A stretch of 64,000 bases of DNA from DATAGF01 sp963835685 (GCA_963835685.1 CAWIGI010000014.1:276131-340130); one strand, 5' to 3'. Positions 1-10,900 are shown, counted from the stretch's first letter. The notes: generated by a model not told the origin, from the sequence alone. Made by a program: numbers and translations.

Positions 1-1
1 G

Positions 2-1471
2 CGCCTCGCGAGCTCCCCCTCCCTGCTCGCCAAGGACCAGAAGGGCGCCCTGAACATCTCGTTCGCCTCCGGCCACTGGCAGGGGCAGGGCGAGGCGTGC
101 AACCCGAGCTTCTCGACCCTGAGCTGCGGCGACCGCAACGGTCCGGGCGGGGACCTGATCGATCTGCGGGGCGCGGTGATCGACTACTTCCGGCCCGTGC
201 TCGTCGTGAGCGAGGCGCGACGGCGATTCGAGAGCAACATCACGCGCACGCACGGCCCCGCGGACGGCACGCCGTTCCCGGTCCCGTCGAGCCAGCCGCT
301 GCAGCAGTCGACGCGCTTCGTGCGGCTGCAGGTCACGTCGATGGCCGAGATCGACAACCTCGACATCCCGGGCCGCGCCGACCTGTTCACCCGAGCCCGC
401 ATCGGCTCGCAGCGCTTCCTGTCGGGGGTCATCAACAGCCGCGACTCGTTCTCGTTCCGGCTCCCCAACTACCCGTTCACCTTCATCAAGGCCGTCCCTC
501 GGGGGACGAGCTTCGGGACCCCCGTGACGTCGATCCGGGTGCGCATCCGCACCGGCGACGTCCGCTTCGCCGGCACCGACGACGACGTCTACCTGCGCAT
601 CAGCGACAGCCGGCGCTTCGCGCTCGACAAGCGCCTCTACAACGACTTCGAGCGCGACGACCACGACACCTACAGCGTCCCGATCGACGGGGCCGTCGCC
701 GACGGCCTGCGGGTCGGCGACATCCGCTACCTCCAGATCGAGAAGTCGCGCGACGGGATCGCCGGCGGCTGGCGCCTGGGCGGGGCGCAGGTGTGGGTCA
801 ACGAGCGCCTGGCCGTCTCGAACGACCGCATCAACCGCTGGCTCGAGGACGACCGCCGCACCTGGCGCGCGCGTCGCCCCTCGCTGCCGGCGGCGACCGG
901 CCGCGCGGCGCCCGTCTTCCTGCAGCTCTGGGAGATGGACGCGCCGATCCGCGGCGACCACGACCACACCGACACCCACCCCTGGGACCGGCGCAAGGAC
1001 ACCGCCCTCGCCTACGCGCCCGGCTCCGGCGACCGGACCGGGCGGGCCGTGGCCGGCAGCCGCTTCGGGGGCCGGCTGGGCGACGGCGAGGACGCGCGCC
1101 TCTCGTGGCTGCTCTCGACGCTCGACCCGGCGCCGGCGACGATCGGGCCCTCGCCGCCCCCCACGGGGACGGGCCCGGGCCCGCCGCCGCCGCCGCCGCC
1201 GCCGCCCGACCTGCGCATCACCGCGTTCGACCTCGACGGGTTCACCGTGACCAACTCCGGGGCCGGGCCGGCCGGGCCCTTCCTCGTCTCGGCCCAGTAC
1301 CGGGGCAGCTTCAGCTTCCCCGGCCTGGCCGCGGGCGCCTCGATCACCCAGCCGGCGCTCCAAGTGTGCAGCGACGGGGCGAGCTACACCGCGACCGCCG
1401 ACTCGGCCGGCCAGGTGACCGAGTCGGACGAGACCAACAACACCTTCACCTTCGGCCCGATCTTCTGCTGA
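2..1471 (+). CDS. CARDB-domain protein, 3' part only
   Basis: The reading frame is already open at base 2, so this is the C-terminal part (about 489 codons) of a longer protein starting outside the window. It ends with a run of ten prolines near base 1195 acting as a linker. After it comes a domain of about 85 residues (LRITAFDL, VTNSGAGPAG, VTESDETNNTF) with the NxG and ESDETNN signatures of the CARDB adhesion-like fold. CARDB domains are usually extracytoplasmic and ligand or cell-surface related. The upstream 390 residues are not recognised. Substrate and localisation cannot be fixed because the N-terminus is missing. The next gene is convergent. Confidence 0.75.
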   Translation, partial: RLASSPSLLAKDQKGALNISFASGHWQGQGEACNPSFSTLSCGDRNGPGGDLIDLRGAVIDYFRPVLVVSEARRRFESNITRTHGPADGTPFPVPSSQPLQQSTRFVRLQVTSMAEIDNLDIPGRADLFTRARIGSQRFLSGVINSRDSFSFRLPNYPFTFIKAVPRGTSFGTPVTSIRVRIRTGDVRFAGTDDDVYLRISDSRRFALDKRLYNDFERDDHDTYSVPIDGAVADGLRVGDIRYLQIEKSRDGIAGGWRLGGAQVWVNERLAVSNDRINRWLEDDRRTWRARRPSLPAATGRAAPVFLQLWEMDAPIRGDHDHTDTHPWDRRKDTALAYAPGSGDRTGRAVAGSRFGGRLGDGEDARLSWLLSTLDPAPATIGPSPPPTGTGPGPPPPPPPPPDLRITAFDLDGFTVTNSGAGPAGPFLVSAQYRGSFSFPGLAAGASITQPALQVCSDGASYTATADSAGQVTESDETNNTFTFGPIFC

Positions 1472-1490
1472 GCGGCGTGGCGCGCGTGCG

Positions 1491-2564
1491 TCAGGGGGTC
1501 ACGGCCACCTTGATGACACCGTCCTCCTGGTTCGAGAAGAGCGAGTAGGCCTCCTCGATCTCGTCGAGGGAGAACCGGTGGGTGATGAGCTGGCCGAGGT
1601 TCAGGCGACCGGTCTTCACGAGGTTCATCAGGGCGCCGAGCCGCTTCTTGCCCCCGGGGCAGAGCGTGGTGCGGATGTCGATGTCGCCGATCCCGTAGAT
1701 GAAGGGCTCCAGCGGGATGGTGACCTTGTCCCCGTAGACGCCGAGCGACGAGACGACGCCGGCCGGGCGCACGGCCTTGAGGCAGTTCTCGAAGGTCTCC
1801 TGGATGCCGAGCGCCTCGATTGCGACGTCCGCGCCGCGGCCCTCCGTGAGCGCCTTCACCTTCGCGACCGGGTCCTCCTGCGTGTAGTCGATGACGATGT
1901 CGGCGCCCATCGTGCGCGCCATCTCGAGGCGCTTGGGGTTGGCGTCCACGGCGACCACCAGGCCGGCGCCCCGCAGCCGCGCCCCCGCCGTGGCGCAGAG
2001 GCCGATCGGCCCCTGGGCGAAGACCACGACCGAGTCCCCGAGCTGCACGTCGGCGGTCTCGACGGCCGAGATGCCCGTGGTGGCGATGTCGGTGACGAAG
2101 AGGACCTCCTCGTCCGAGAGCCCCTCAGGGATCTTCGCCAGGTTGGCCTGGGCGTAGGGCACGCGGAAGTACTCGGCCTGGACGCCGTCCATCGAGTTGC
2201 CCAGGCGCCAGCCGCCGATGATCCCCCACTGGTCCTCGAACCCCGCGCACTGTGAGAAGTCCCCGGCCTGGCAGAAGTAGCAGCTGCCGCAGGGCGTGAT
2301 CGCCCCGACCACGACCCGGTCGCCGACCTCGTAGCCCTGGACGGCCTCGCCGACCTCGTGGATGACGCCCGACGGCTCGTGCCCGACGACGCGCCCGGGC
2401 GCGACCGGGTACTCCCCGCGCCAGATGTGCGAGTCGGTGCCGCAGATCGTCGTCGTCGTGATCTTGACGATCGCGTCCGTGGGGCCGCAGCTCGGGACCG
2501 GGACCTCCTCGATGTGGATGTCGCGGACATCCTTGAAGACCGCTGCGCGCATGGCCTCGGGCAT
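1491..2564 (-). CDS. zinc-dependent alcohol dehydrogenase (MDR family)
   Basis: A 357-residue medium-chain dehydrogenase/reductase that oxidises an alcohol or related substrate with NAD(P). Catalytic zinc ligands are visible as C41 (ICGTDSH) and H62-E63 (GHEPSG). The structural zinc lobe is C92, C95, C98 and C106 (PCGSCYFCQAGDFSQC). The dinucleotide fold is AQGPIGLCA near residue 185 with a following acidic VDA. Length is normal for the family, and the C-terminus resembles isopropanol/formaldehyde-type dehydrogenases. The ATG at 2564 is preceded by GAGGAGG at good spacing. It stands alone, convergent with the CARDB gene. The exact substrate cannot be told from sequence. Confidence 0.9.
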   Translation of the reverse strand: MPEAMRAAVFKDVRDIHIEEVPVPSCGPTDAIVKITTTTICGTDSHIWRGEYPVAPGRVVGHEPSGVIHEVGEAVQGYEVGDRVVVGAITPCGSCYFCQAGDFSQCAGFEDQWGIIGGWRLGNSMDGVQAEYFRVPYAQANLAKIPEGLSDEEVLFVTDIATTGISAVETADVQLGDSVVVFAQGPIGLCATAGARLRGAGLVVAVDANPKRLEMARTMGADIVIDYTQEDPVAKVKALTEGRGADVAIEALGIQETFENCLKAVRPAGVVSSLGVYGDKVTIPLEPFIYGIGDIDIRTTLCPGGKKRLGALMNLVKTGRLNLGQLITHRFSLDEIEEAYSLFSNQEDGVIKVAVTP

Positions 2565-2719
2565 CGGCGCTCCTCCTCAGGGGACGGGTGGCCGCACGAT
2601 ACTGACGGGGAAGGCGGGACGCGGCAACGCGTGCCGTCGGGCGCTTTTCGCGCTCCGGCCTCCCCGTGGGCCGCGCCGCCGACCGGTCGGCCTTTCTCCG
2701 TCCGGACCCATGGTTCATG

Positions 2720-3175
2720 ATGCGCGGGTCCCGACCGCGGTTCACGGACCGGTCGCCTCTTGCCCAGGAGGCCGTCCCCCTGCACGACCCCCATCTCGAC
2801 ATCTCCTTCCACGAGCGCCTGCCGCGCCGGCTGGTGGCGGTGCCCCGCGCGCGCAAGCTCGCCGCGGAGGCCCTCACGACGGCCGGGGCGCCGGGTGCCG
2901 GCGACGACCTCGCCCTGGTCATCACCGAGCTGGTCGCGAACGCGGTCCGGCACGGGCGCGGCCGGCGGATCAGCATGCGCCTCCAGGCGGACGGGCGGTC
3001 GGTGCGCGTCGAGATCGAGAACCGGCGCTGGACGACGCTGCCCCGGCGACGGCTCGCCTCGGACGTGCGGCCCAACGGCCGCGGCCTCGCGCTGGTCGCC
3101 GCCTGCTCGCGGGACTGGGGCGTCGTGGCCGAGGGCCGCGGCCTGACCCGGGTCTGGGCCGAGGTTGACCGCTAG
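2720..3175 (+). CDS. anti-sigma regulatory factor, HATPase_c (RsbW-like)
   Basis: A GHKL-type ATP-binding serine kinase that would bind a sigma factor or phosphorylate a STAS antagonist. The N-box is ELVANAVRHG and the G-box is GRGLALVAAC, in the order and spacing of RsbW/SpoIIAB-like proteins of about 130-140 residues. The start is uncertain. ATG codons at 2717/2720 lack a ribosome site, whereas AGGAGG at 2766-2771 lies eight bases before an in-frame CTG at 2780 that would give a family-typical length. A STAS protein at 11.26 kb is a possible partner, but they are not adjacent, so the pairing is inference. Confidence 0.85.
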   Translation: MRGSRPRFTDRSPLAQEAVPLHDPHLDISFHERLPRRLVAVPRARKLAAEALTTAGAPGAGDDLALVITELVANAVRHGRGRRISMRLQADGRSVRVEIENRRWTTLPRRRLASDVRPNGRGLALVAACSRDWGVVAEGRGLTRVWAEVDR

Positions 3176-3236
3176 TCGGCGGACCATACGCCCCTCTCCC
3201 GGCTCCGCCTGACGGCGGGGCGCGCCGTCCGAGGCG

Positions 3237-3494
3237 CTAGTTCGGACCGCCGTCCGAGAGGATCGACCCGAAGCGGGCCTGGCCGCCGCGCCAGTGGATC
3301 TCGCGGACGACGCCCATCACCAGCTCGGCCCGCTCGTCGTGCTCCATCTCCTCGAGCTGGCGCACCTGCTCGGCCGAGGCGCTCACGTCCCCGGCCTCGG
3401 CGAGCGCCCGTAGCGGGTCGCCGATGAGGGCCTCGCGGAACGCCGGGTCGGCGACCGCCCGGGCCCAGAGGGGGACGCCCTCCGACGGCTCCAT
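3237..3494 (-). CDS. small NHLP/LigA-like protein (85 aa)
   Basis: An 85-residue acidic protein. Its centre (AVADPAFREALIGDPLRAL, then a helix with EQVRQLEEM) resembles the nitrile-hydratase-like leader/LigA fold, where a DPAFR...LLADP motif is typical. Such folds occur as RiPP leader domains and as small subunits of extradiol dioxygenases. No Gly-Gly cleavage site, cysteine-rich core or maturation enzyme is seen nearby, so no product is proposed. The start is the first ATG and has no clear ribosome site. It sits between the anti-sigma gene (convergent) and the winged-helix gene (same strand, 21 bp upstream). The fold call is from motif memory only. Confidence 0.6.
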   Translation of the reverse strand: MEPSEGVPLWARAVADPAFREALIGDPLRALAEAGDVSASAEQVRQLEEMEHDERAELVMGVVREIHWRGGQARFGSILSDGGPN

Positions 3495-3515
3495 GGCCGC
3501 ATCATGGCACGGGGC

Positions 3516-4628
3516 TCACGGCGCGGCCACGAGGCGCACCTCGCGGCCGTCCGCGCCGGACGCGACCAGGCGCAGCAGCCTCCTGCCCTCCGCGGCGACC
3601 GAGGCGGCGGCCCGCTTCGGGATGCCCGCGTGCGTGACCACGAGCGTCGCCCTCCCCGAGCCGCGGTCGCTCTCGAGACGCCAAACCGCGCGCACGAGGC
3701 CGTCGACCAGCACCGAGCCGAACCCGACCCCCGCGACCGCCGACAGCCGGGCCCGGTCGGCGTCCGCGACGACGCGGCTGCGGTCGGCGTGGGACAGCAG
3801 GACGTTGTCGTACTCGGGCAGGAAGCGCGGCGGGGCAGGCGTGCCGGGGTCGGGCCGCGGCGCGTCCGGCAGGTCGAAGAGCTCGCGCCCGCGCTCGTCG
3901 CGGAAGGTCCGCAGCCTCGGGCGCAGGCGCTCCAGCACGGCCCGCATGCCCGGCAGGCGCGACCACGCGGCGGCGTCGGCGGGCGCCGCCGGCCCGAAGG
4001 CCGCGAGGTACCGCAGCACGGCGTCGTCGATCGACAGCTCCGGCGCCGGCGGGCGGCCCAGCCACGACTCGGCGGTCGCGAGCGTGACCTGCGCCGTGCG
4101 CCCCCAGACGCCGCGCGGCGGAACCTGTACGAGCGGCAGGAGGCACCGGCAGGCGTAGGCGAGGGCGGCGGCGTCGTGCTCCGGGAAGCGCTCGCCCATG
4201 ATGGCCCGCAGCTCGCGCGTGCTGCGCGGCTCGGCGAGCGCCATCCGCGCGGCGCGCATCACCGGCGCGAGGTCGACGCCGGCCAGCAGCGGCGAATAGG
4301 CCGGGTGGCGCGAGAGCTCCGCGTCGAGCACCGGCTGCATCAGCGCGCGCAGCGGGAGGCAGTCCTCGGCGCTCACGAGGTGGATGGTGCCCCGCATCGC
4401 GGCGATTCGGACGGCGCGGCGCTGCTCGAGCAGCGCCGCCAGCGCCGCGGGGCGGAAGCCCGACAGCCGCGACCACAGCGCGGTGTAGGGGTCGAGCGGC
4501 TCCTGGGCCTGGAGCCCGACAAGGCGCTCGACGGCCTCGAGGGGCGGCACGTCGGCCCGCTCCAGCAGCAGCTGGCGCGCGAGAAGGGCGCGGTTGAGGG
4601 CCCTCGGGCTGAGCGTCTCGGCCGCCAC
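3516..4628 (-). CDS. winged-helix DNA-binding domain protein (AlkZ/HTH_42 family)
   Basis: A 370-residue protein with the hallmarks of the AlkZ-like winged-helix family: RLVGLQAQEPLDPYTALWSRL near residue 38, MRGTIHLVSAEDCL near residue 80, and a C-terminal region rich in basic residues (LVDGLVRAVWRLE). In Streptomyces AlkZ, members unhook DNA interstrand crosslinks as glycosylases. The related QxQ catalytic motif corresponds here to the LQAQE segment. Most members are uncharacterised, so the glycosylase activity is an inference from family. It starts with GTG at 4628. Its only same-strand neighbour is the small ORF just downstream. Confidence 0.8.
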   Translation of the reverse strand: MAAETLSPRALNRALLARQLLLERADVPPLEAVERLVGLQAQEPLDPYTALWSRLSGFRPAALAALLEQRRAVRIAAMRGTIHLVSAEDCLPLRALMQPVLDAELSRHPAYSPLLAGVDLAPVMRAARMALAEPRSTRELRAIMGERFPEHDAAALAYACRCLLPLVQVPPRGVWGRTAQVTLATAESWLGRPPAPELSIDDAVLRYLAAFGPAAPADAAAWSRLPGMRAVLERLRPRLRTFRDERGRELFDLPDAPRPDPGTPAPPRFLPEYDNVLLSHADRSRVVADADRARLSAVAGVGFGSVLVDGLVRAVWRLESDRGSGRATLVVTHAGIPKRAAASVAAEGRRLLRLVASGADGREVRLVAAP

Positions 4629-4653
4629 GAGGGCCCAGGGATATCACCGCGGG

Positions 4654-4935
4654 TCAGCTCGGGGTCGTCGACGACCCCTGGCCGTCACCGCCCTGCCGCG
4701 ACCCGCCGGGGCAGTCGCCCCGGTCCGGCGCCTGCTGCTCGGGCGTCGTCGTCCCGTCCTGCACGAACGTCGTCGCCGCCCCGCTCGACGACGAGCCGGT
4801 CGGCTCGCCCCCGTCGGCGAAGGCGCCCGTCGCGGCCAGGCCGAGCCCGCCGAGGCCGAGCGCGAGGGTCGCGCCGGCCACGGCGAGCCGCGTACCTCGG
4901 CGGCGGCCCGCGGGCCGGTCCGTCTCGTCGGTCAT
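4654..4935 (-). CDS. small secreted or membrane-anchored protein
   Basis: About 93 residues: a basic N-terminus (RPAGRRRGTR), a hydrophobic segment (LAVAGATLALGLGGLGLAA) and then a Gly/Ser/Thr/Gln-rich, low-complexity tail. This fits a signal peptide or single N-terminal anchor with an exported disordered tail. The ATG at 4935 is chosen because AGGAGG lies eight bases upstream. An upstream in-frame ATG at 4989 has no ribosome site. It lies 26 bp upstream of the winged-helix gene on the same strand. No function is recognised. Confidence 0.65.
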   Translation of the reverse strand: MTDETDRPAGRRRGTRLAVAGATLALGLGGLGLAATGAFADGGEPTGSSSSGAATTFVQDGTTTPEQQAPDRGDCPGGSRQGGDGQGSSTTPS

Positions 4936-5094
4936 CTCCGTCCTCCTGTGTCGTTGCCGGTCGAGGCCATCCCGACAGATCGACCTCAAAGGAGCGTGAA
5001 GCGCGTCTCAGGATCCGGTGAGATGCGGCGTCGGCGGCCGACGCGCGGCCTAAGCTGGAGACCTGATGGGGGGCGGTTCCTGCAGCAGCTGAGC

Positions 5095-7961
5095 ATGCTC
5101 CGGGGGGGAGCGGTGCTGACGTGGGCGCCGGCCTTCTCGTCGGCGCTGCCGCTCGCGCGCGCCCGCTGGCGCGAGCGCGGAGGGCTGCTCGTGGTGCCGC
5201 GGCGGGAGGACGCGACGCGGGCGCTGCAGGAGGAGACCGGCGGCGGGGCGGCCGTCCTCGGCCGCGAGGCGGTCACCTTCGCCGGCCTGCGCGGGCGGGT
5301 CGCCGCCGCAGCCGGCGTCCCGGAGCCCGCGCCGCCGTCGCCGATCGAGGTGCGCCTGGCGCTGCGCGAGGTGCTCGACGCCGCCGACCTGTCGGCCTTC
5401 GGCGCCTCGGCGGCGGCTCCCGGGTTCCTGTCGGCGGCCGAGCGGGCGATCGGGGAGCTGCGGGTGGCGGGCGTGCCGCCGGAGCGGGCGGCGGCGGCGG
5501 CGGCGACCCCCGTGGCCGTCGCGGTGGCGGCGATCCACGCGGCGGCCCGGGACGCCGTGCCGCACTGGAGCGACGCCCTCTGGGCCGCGGCCGGGCACGC
5601 GGAGGGCGTGGACGCCTTCCCGCCGGTGACGGTGTCGGGGTTCGACGACCTCGTCCCGGGCCAGTGGGCGCTCCTGCACGCGCTCGCGCGCACGACGCGC
5701 GTCGAGGTCGTGATGCCGTTCGATCCCGGGCGACCGGCGTTCGAGGCGCGTCATGCCCGCCAGGCCCGATGGGCGCAGGCCGCCGAGCATCAGCGCGCCG
5801 GGGCGCAGGCGACCGACGGGCCCGCGGGCCTCGCCGCCCGCCTCTTCGACGAGGGGGCGCCGCCGGCCGCGCCCCCGCCGGTGCGGCTGGTCGGCGCCGC
5901 GGGGACGCGGGGAATGCTGCGGGCGGCCCTCGAGGAGGCGCTCGACGCGGCCGCCGCCGACGGGCTGCCGCTGTCGGCGGTCGCGCTCGTGGTGCCGCGG
6001 CTCGCCGAGGTGCGGGACGACCTCGAGCGCCTGCTGGACGACTGGGGCGTCCCGGCATCCTTGGCGAGTCGAGTGCGCGCCCTCGAGGCGCCGCTCGCCC
6101 TGGCCCTCGTGCACCTTCTGCGCCTGGGCGAGCTCGACGCGGAGGAGCCCGGGGCAATGGACCACCTGCTCGGGTGGCTGCGCAGCCCCTACAGCGGCGC
6201 CGACCAGGAGGACGTGGACCTGCTTCGAGGTCGCCGCGCGGCGCGGGCGGCTCGAGGGGCGCGAGCGAGCTGATGCGCCGCTGGGAGGGCCCGGCGATCG
6301 CACCGGCGCGGCGGCTGGTCGCCGCGGGGCGGCAGGGCCCGCGGGCCCAGCTCGCGGCGATGGTCGAGGTGGGCTGGGAGGCCCTGCGCCGCGCCGGGCG
6401 ACGCCAGCGACCTGCCGACGCGGGCCGACAGCCGCGACCGGGCGGCTCTCGCGGCGCTCGCCGGCCTGGCGAGCGCGATCGGGGACGAGCGCCGACGCCG
6501 GGGATGGCGGGGGACGGGTCCCCGCCGGCCGCGCGGGCCGCTGCCGCCGGGCGTCGTCGGCGAGCTCATCGCCGACCTCACGACCGTCGCCCGGGAGGCA
6601 GGCGCCCGGGCGGGCTGGAGATCCACGACTTCGCGTCGCTGCGCGGGAGCCGCTACGAGGTCGTGGTGATCGCCGGACTGGACGGGGACGGCTTCCCCAC
6701 GGGCCCGGCGCCCGACCCGCTGCTGGCCGGCCTCCGCGAGCCGCTCGCCGACGTCCTGCCGGCCCGGGCGCCCGGCACCTCGGAGAGCCGCCTGCGCTTC
6801 GTCCACGCGGTCGACGCCGCCCGCTCGCGCGTCGTGCTCTTGCGGCGCACCGTCGATGACGAGGGGCGGCAGGTGGCGGCGTCGCCCTACTGGGTGGAGG
6901 CGTGCCGGGTCGCGGGGCGATCGTTCGCCGACCTCGACCGCGCGGCCGGCGCTCGCGGCGAGGTGGCGGATTCGCCGGGGGCCGCGCCGCACCGAGCGCG
7001 AGGCCCTGCGCACGATGGCCCTCGATGGCGCGGTCGCGCCCGGCCTGCTCGCCGACGCCGCGTGCCGGCGGGTGCGGCCGGTGGGCGTCGCGCCGGAGGC
7101 CTTCCGCGATCTCGACCGCCTGCGGGTCACCGAGCTCGAGGCCTACCTGCGTTGCCCGTACGGCTGGTTCCGCGACCGCTACCTCGCCCCGGAGGAGATG
7201 GAGGAGCTCGATCGACCCGCGGTTCGAGGGCACCCTCGCCCACAGGGCCCTGCAGCGAGACCTACGCGCGCATGCACCGAGGAAGGCGCCGGGCCGTGCG
7301 TGCCGGCGACCCTCGAGCGCTACCGCGAGGCCCTCGAGGCCGAGCTGCCCGACGTCTGCGCCGCCGCGAGGCCGGCCGGCGCGGGCGCCGTCTACGACGC
7401 GCTGCAGGAGCGGCTGCGGCGCCACCTGAGCGCGCTCCTCGGCCGCGACGCGGCGCTCCGGTCGGAGCTGCGGCCGAGCCACTTCGAGCATCGATGGAGG
7501 ACGCGACCCTGCTCGCCGCCGCGGCTCCCGGGGTGACGATCGCGGGGACGGTCAACCGGCTCGACGTGGCGGAGGACGGGGCCGCGCTGGTCGTCAACTA
7601 CAAGCGGACGGGCGGAGAGTTCAAGGCGGCGAGCGCCGCCGTGACACGATCGGCTGCAGCTCCCGCTCTACGGGATCATGGCCCGCCGGGACCTCGGGCT
7701 CGCCGGCGAGCCCGCGGGCGGCCTCTACATGGGGATCCTCTCGGCCAGCATCAGCGGCGCCGTCTGCGACGACGTCCCGGGGGCGCCGGCCGTCCGCTCG
7801 GGCCTCGCCGTGACCCGCGGCGCAATGGGACCGAGATCCCGGACGATGCTCTCGCGGCCGCGCGTGAGTGCGGCCGCCGGCATCCACGCCGGCCGGCTCG
7901 ACCCGCCTCAGCCGTCGACTCCTGCTCCCACTGGTGCCGCTGCGAGGACCTGTGGCGGTGA
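5095..7961 (+). CDS. AddB/AdnA-like helicase-nuclease subunit (frameshifted)
   Basis: The coding signal runs continuously but moves between frames at about 6222, 6265, 6400, 6600, 6985, 7215-7290, 7490 and 7650. The N-terminal 380 residues are clean and look like the degenerate motor half of AddB/AdnA (VTVSGFDDLVPGQWALL; LVVPRLAEVRDDLERLL). The centre has a UvrD-C-like segment (GSRYEVVVIAGLDGDGFP, RLRFVHAVDAARSRVVL). The C-terminus has a PD-(D/E)XK nuclease core (IAGTVNRLDV then ALVVNYKRTG) and Cys residues at the end, as in iron-sulfur nucleases. The stop TGA overlaps the GTG of the next gene, so the two are coupled. I infer a dsDNA-end-processing recombination complex. The frameshifts fit missing CG dinucleotides, so the gene is probably intact in the cell. 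Confidence 0.75.
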
Positions 7962-10900
7962 GCCCGCCGACGCCCGAGCAGGAGCGGGCGCTCGCGGCCG
8001 CCGCCTCCGCGCCCGCCACGGCGGTCGCCGCCGGCGCGGGCGCCGGCAAGACGACGCTGCTGGTGGAGGCGGTCTGGCGCGACCTCGAGGACGGCGCGGT
8101 CCCGCTGGAGCGCGTCCTCGTCGCGACCTACAACCGCGCGGCCGCGGCGCACCTGGTCGAGCGCCTGCAGGCGCGCTTCGCCGATCCCGACGAGGGGCGC
8201 GGCCGCGCGCGGCCGGGGCTCGACCTCTCGGACGCATGGGTCGGCACGTTCCACGCGCTCGCCGCCCGCATCGTGCGCGAGAGCCCGTTCGCGGCCGGCG
8301 TCGACCCGGCGTTCGGCGAGCTCGACGAGACCGAGGCGGCGTCGCTGATGGAGCAGGCCCTCGACGAAGCGGTGGAACGTCGCTCGCCGACCCCGGCTTC
8401 CTGAACCTCGTGAGCGACGCGACCGGCGTGACCGCGATCAGGAGGCAATCCGCCACGTCCACGAGCGCCTGCGCGCCGCCGGGCACCAGGAGCCCAGGAT
8501 CGTCGTGCCCGACGCGCCGGGCCTCGACGACGCGCAGCGGGCGCGAGCTGGCGGGGGCGATGCGGGCGGCGGGGGCGCATCGGCGACGCCCGCCCTCACC
8601 ACCACGCGCAGCTGACATGGCTGCGGAGATGCTGCTCGCCGGCGAGGCCGGTGCGCAGGCTCCGAGGCTCTCCCTCACCTGCACCGCGGCCTTCCGCCGC
8701 CTGGCGGAGCGGGTCAACGCGGCGGCGGCGGCGGTCTTCCAGCGCGCTTCTCGACGTCGAGGCCCGTGACCAGCTCGCGGGATTCGCCGCGAGCCTCGAG
8801 GCGTTCCGCACGCGCTACGCGGAGCTCAAGCGCGAGCGCGGCGCTCTCGACTACGAGGACCTCCTGCTCGCCGCGCGGCGGGTCCTGCGGGCCGGCCACG
8901 ACTACCGCTTCGCCCGCGTCTACGTCGACGAGTTCCAGGACGCGAACGCACTCCAGGCCGAGATCGTCGACCTCCTTGCGGCCGATCGGACCGTCGTGGT
9001 GGGCGACGGCTGCCAGGCGATCTACGGCTTCCGCCACGCCGACGTGGCCCACTTCAACGCGCGGACGGGCGACCCGCCGGCCGTGACGCTCCGCGACAAC
9101 CACCGCAGCCAGGCGCCCCTGCTCCACGCGCTCAACGGCCTGCTCGCGGGCGTCGCTGAGCGACGAGCGGGCGTTCGGGCCGCTGCGCCCGGCGGCCGGT
9201 GACCCGGCCCGGGCCCGCCGCTCGCGGACGCCTTCACCGGTCGAGGTCATCGACGTCGGCTCGGACGGCGGCGGGGCCGCGAACCGGGCGCAGGAGGCCG
9301 AGGTCGGTCGCCGACCTCGTCGCGGGCCTGGCCGGCCGCGGGTACGCGATGGCGCGAGGTCGCCGTGCTGTTCCGCGCCCTGACCGAAGTCGAGCCCTAC
9401 CGGGCGGCGATGGACGCCCGCGGCATCCCGGCGTACCTCGTCGTGGGGCGCGGGCTTCTTCACCCACGACCAGGTCGCCGACACGATGGCGCTGCTCGCC
9501 CTCGTCGAGAACCCACTCAACGAGGGGGCGCTGATCCGGGTGCTCGCCTCGCCGTACGCGGCGGTCGAGCGACCAGGACTTCGTCGAGCTGCGGCGCGAG
9601 GCCGGGCCGGCCGGGCGACGGCCGACTGGCCCGGCGCCGGGGCGCTGCTGCCGGCCGCGCGCAGCGCTCGACGCGACGCGGCCGGCGGTGGAGGCGGCGG
9701 AGGCCCTGCGGCCACTCCTGCGCGAGCGGGGCCTCGCAGGGCTGGTGGAGGCCGCGATCGAGGCCCGCGGGTACGACCTGGCGGTGCTCGGCCTGCCGGA
9801 CGGCGCCCGCCGCCACGCCAACCTCCGCAAGCTCGTGCGCATGGCGCGAGGAATTCTCTGCCGTCCGCGGCCCGGACCTGCGCGGCTTCCTCGGCCTCCT
9901 GCGCCGCATGGCGGAGGCCGGCGACCAGGATCCCGGGGAGGCGACGGTGGTCGATCCCGACCTCGACGCCGTCCGCCTCGCGACGATCCACGCCGTCAAG
10001 GGCCAGGAGTTCCCGGCCGTCGTGATGGCCGACGCGTCCCACGCGCTGCCACCGCGATCTCCCGATGGTGCTCGTCGGACCCGACGGCGAGCGCCGGGAT
10101 CCGGGTGTCGCGAGTCGGCGGGACGGCGGTGCCGCGCTCGGCTACGAGCAGCTGCGCGAGGCCGCGCAGGCCGCCGAGCCGCCGAGGAGCGCCGCTTGAC
10201 TACGTGGCGGCAACGCGCGCCGAGCGCCACCTCGCGGTGGTCGGCCGCTCGACCGCGCGCGGCAACGTCAAGGACACGGCCTTCCAGATCGTGCGCGAGG
10301 CCCGCGGCATGGCCGCTCACGGGGGGGTCGCGACGTACCCGCGCGGCGGCTCGCGTCGCCGCTGGTCGAGCGCTCGGCGGCCGCGCCCGCCGGGGACGGA
10401 CGGCGCCCGCGGGTCGAGCCCCTGCCGACCACGGCCGCGGCGGCCCCCCCGGCGCCCGCACCACCCGCGGCGGACCCCGTCGCCGGCCGGCGCCTGTCCT
10501 TCACGGCGCTGGCGACCCTCGCGGTGTGCCGGCGGCGCTTCCACCTGGAGTACGAGCGGGGTCTTCGCGGGCGGCCCGAGGCCGTCGTGGCCGCGCCCGG
10601 GGCCCCGCCGCCGCCGACCGCCTGGGGCGGGACCGCGTTCGGCGACCTCGTGCACCGGTTCCTCGCCGCGCTCGACTGGCGCGCCCCGGCGCCCGCGCCG
10701 GGCTGGGCGGCGAGCGCCGCGCGCGCCGCCGGCCTCCCCGACTCGGCCGTCGACCAGGAGCGCGCCGAGCGGCTGGTGGACGGGCTCCTGCGCTCGGCCG
10801 TCGCCGACCGCATCCGCGCCGGGAGGGGGCGCGCCGAGGAGCCGTTCGCCGTCGAGGTCGGCGGCGCGGTGCTCTCCGGCGCCATCGACCTCCTGGTGGA

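Noticed and set aside
1175..1206. Proline-codon run as a functional DNA repeat
   Set aside because: It encodes a polyproline linker in the CARDB protein and is explained by coding.
1856..3187. Long Arg/Ala/Pro-rich open frames opposite or out of frame with real genes
   Set aside because: High GC removes stop codons from wrong frames; these have biased Arg/Pro/Ala composition, no motifs and overlap clear genes.
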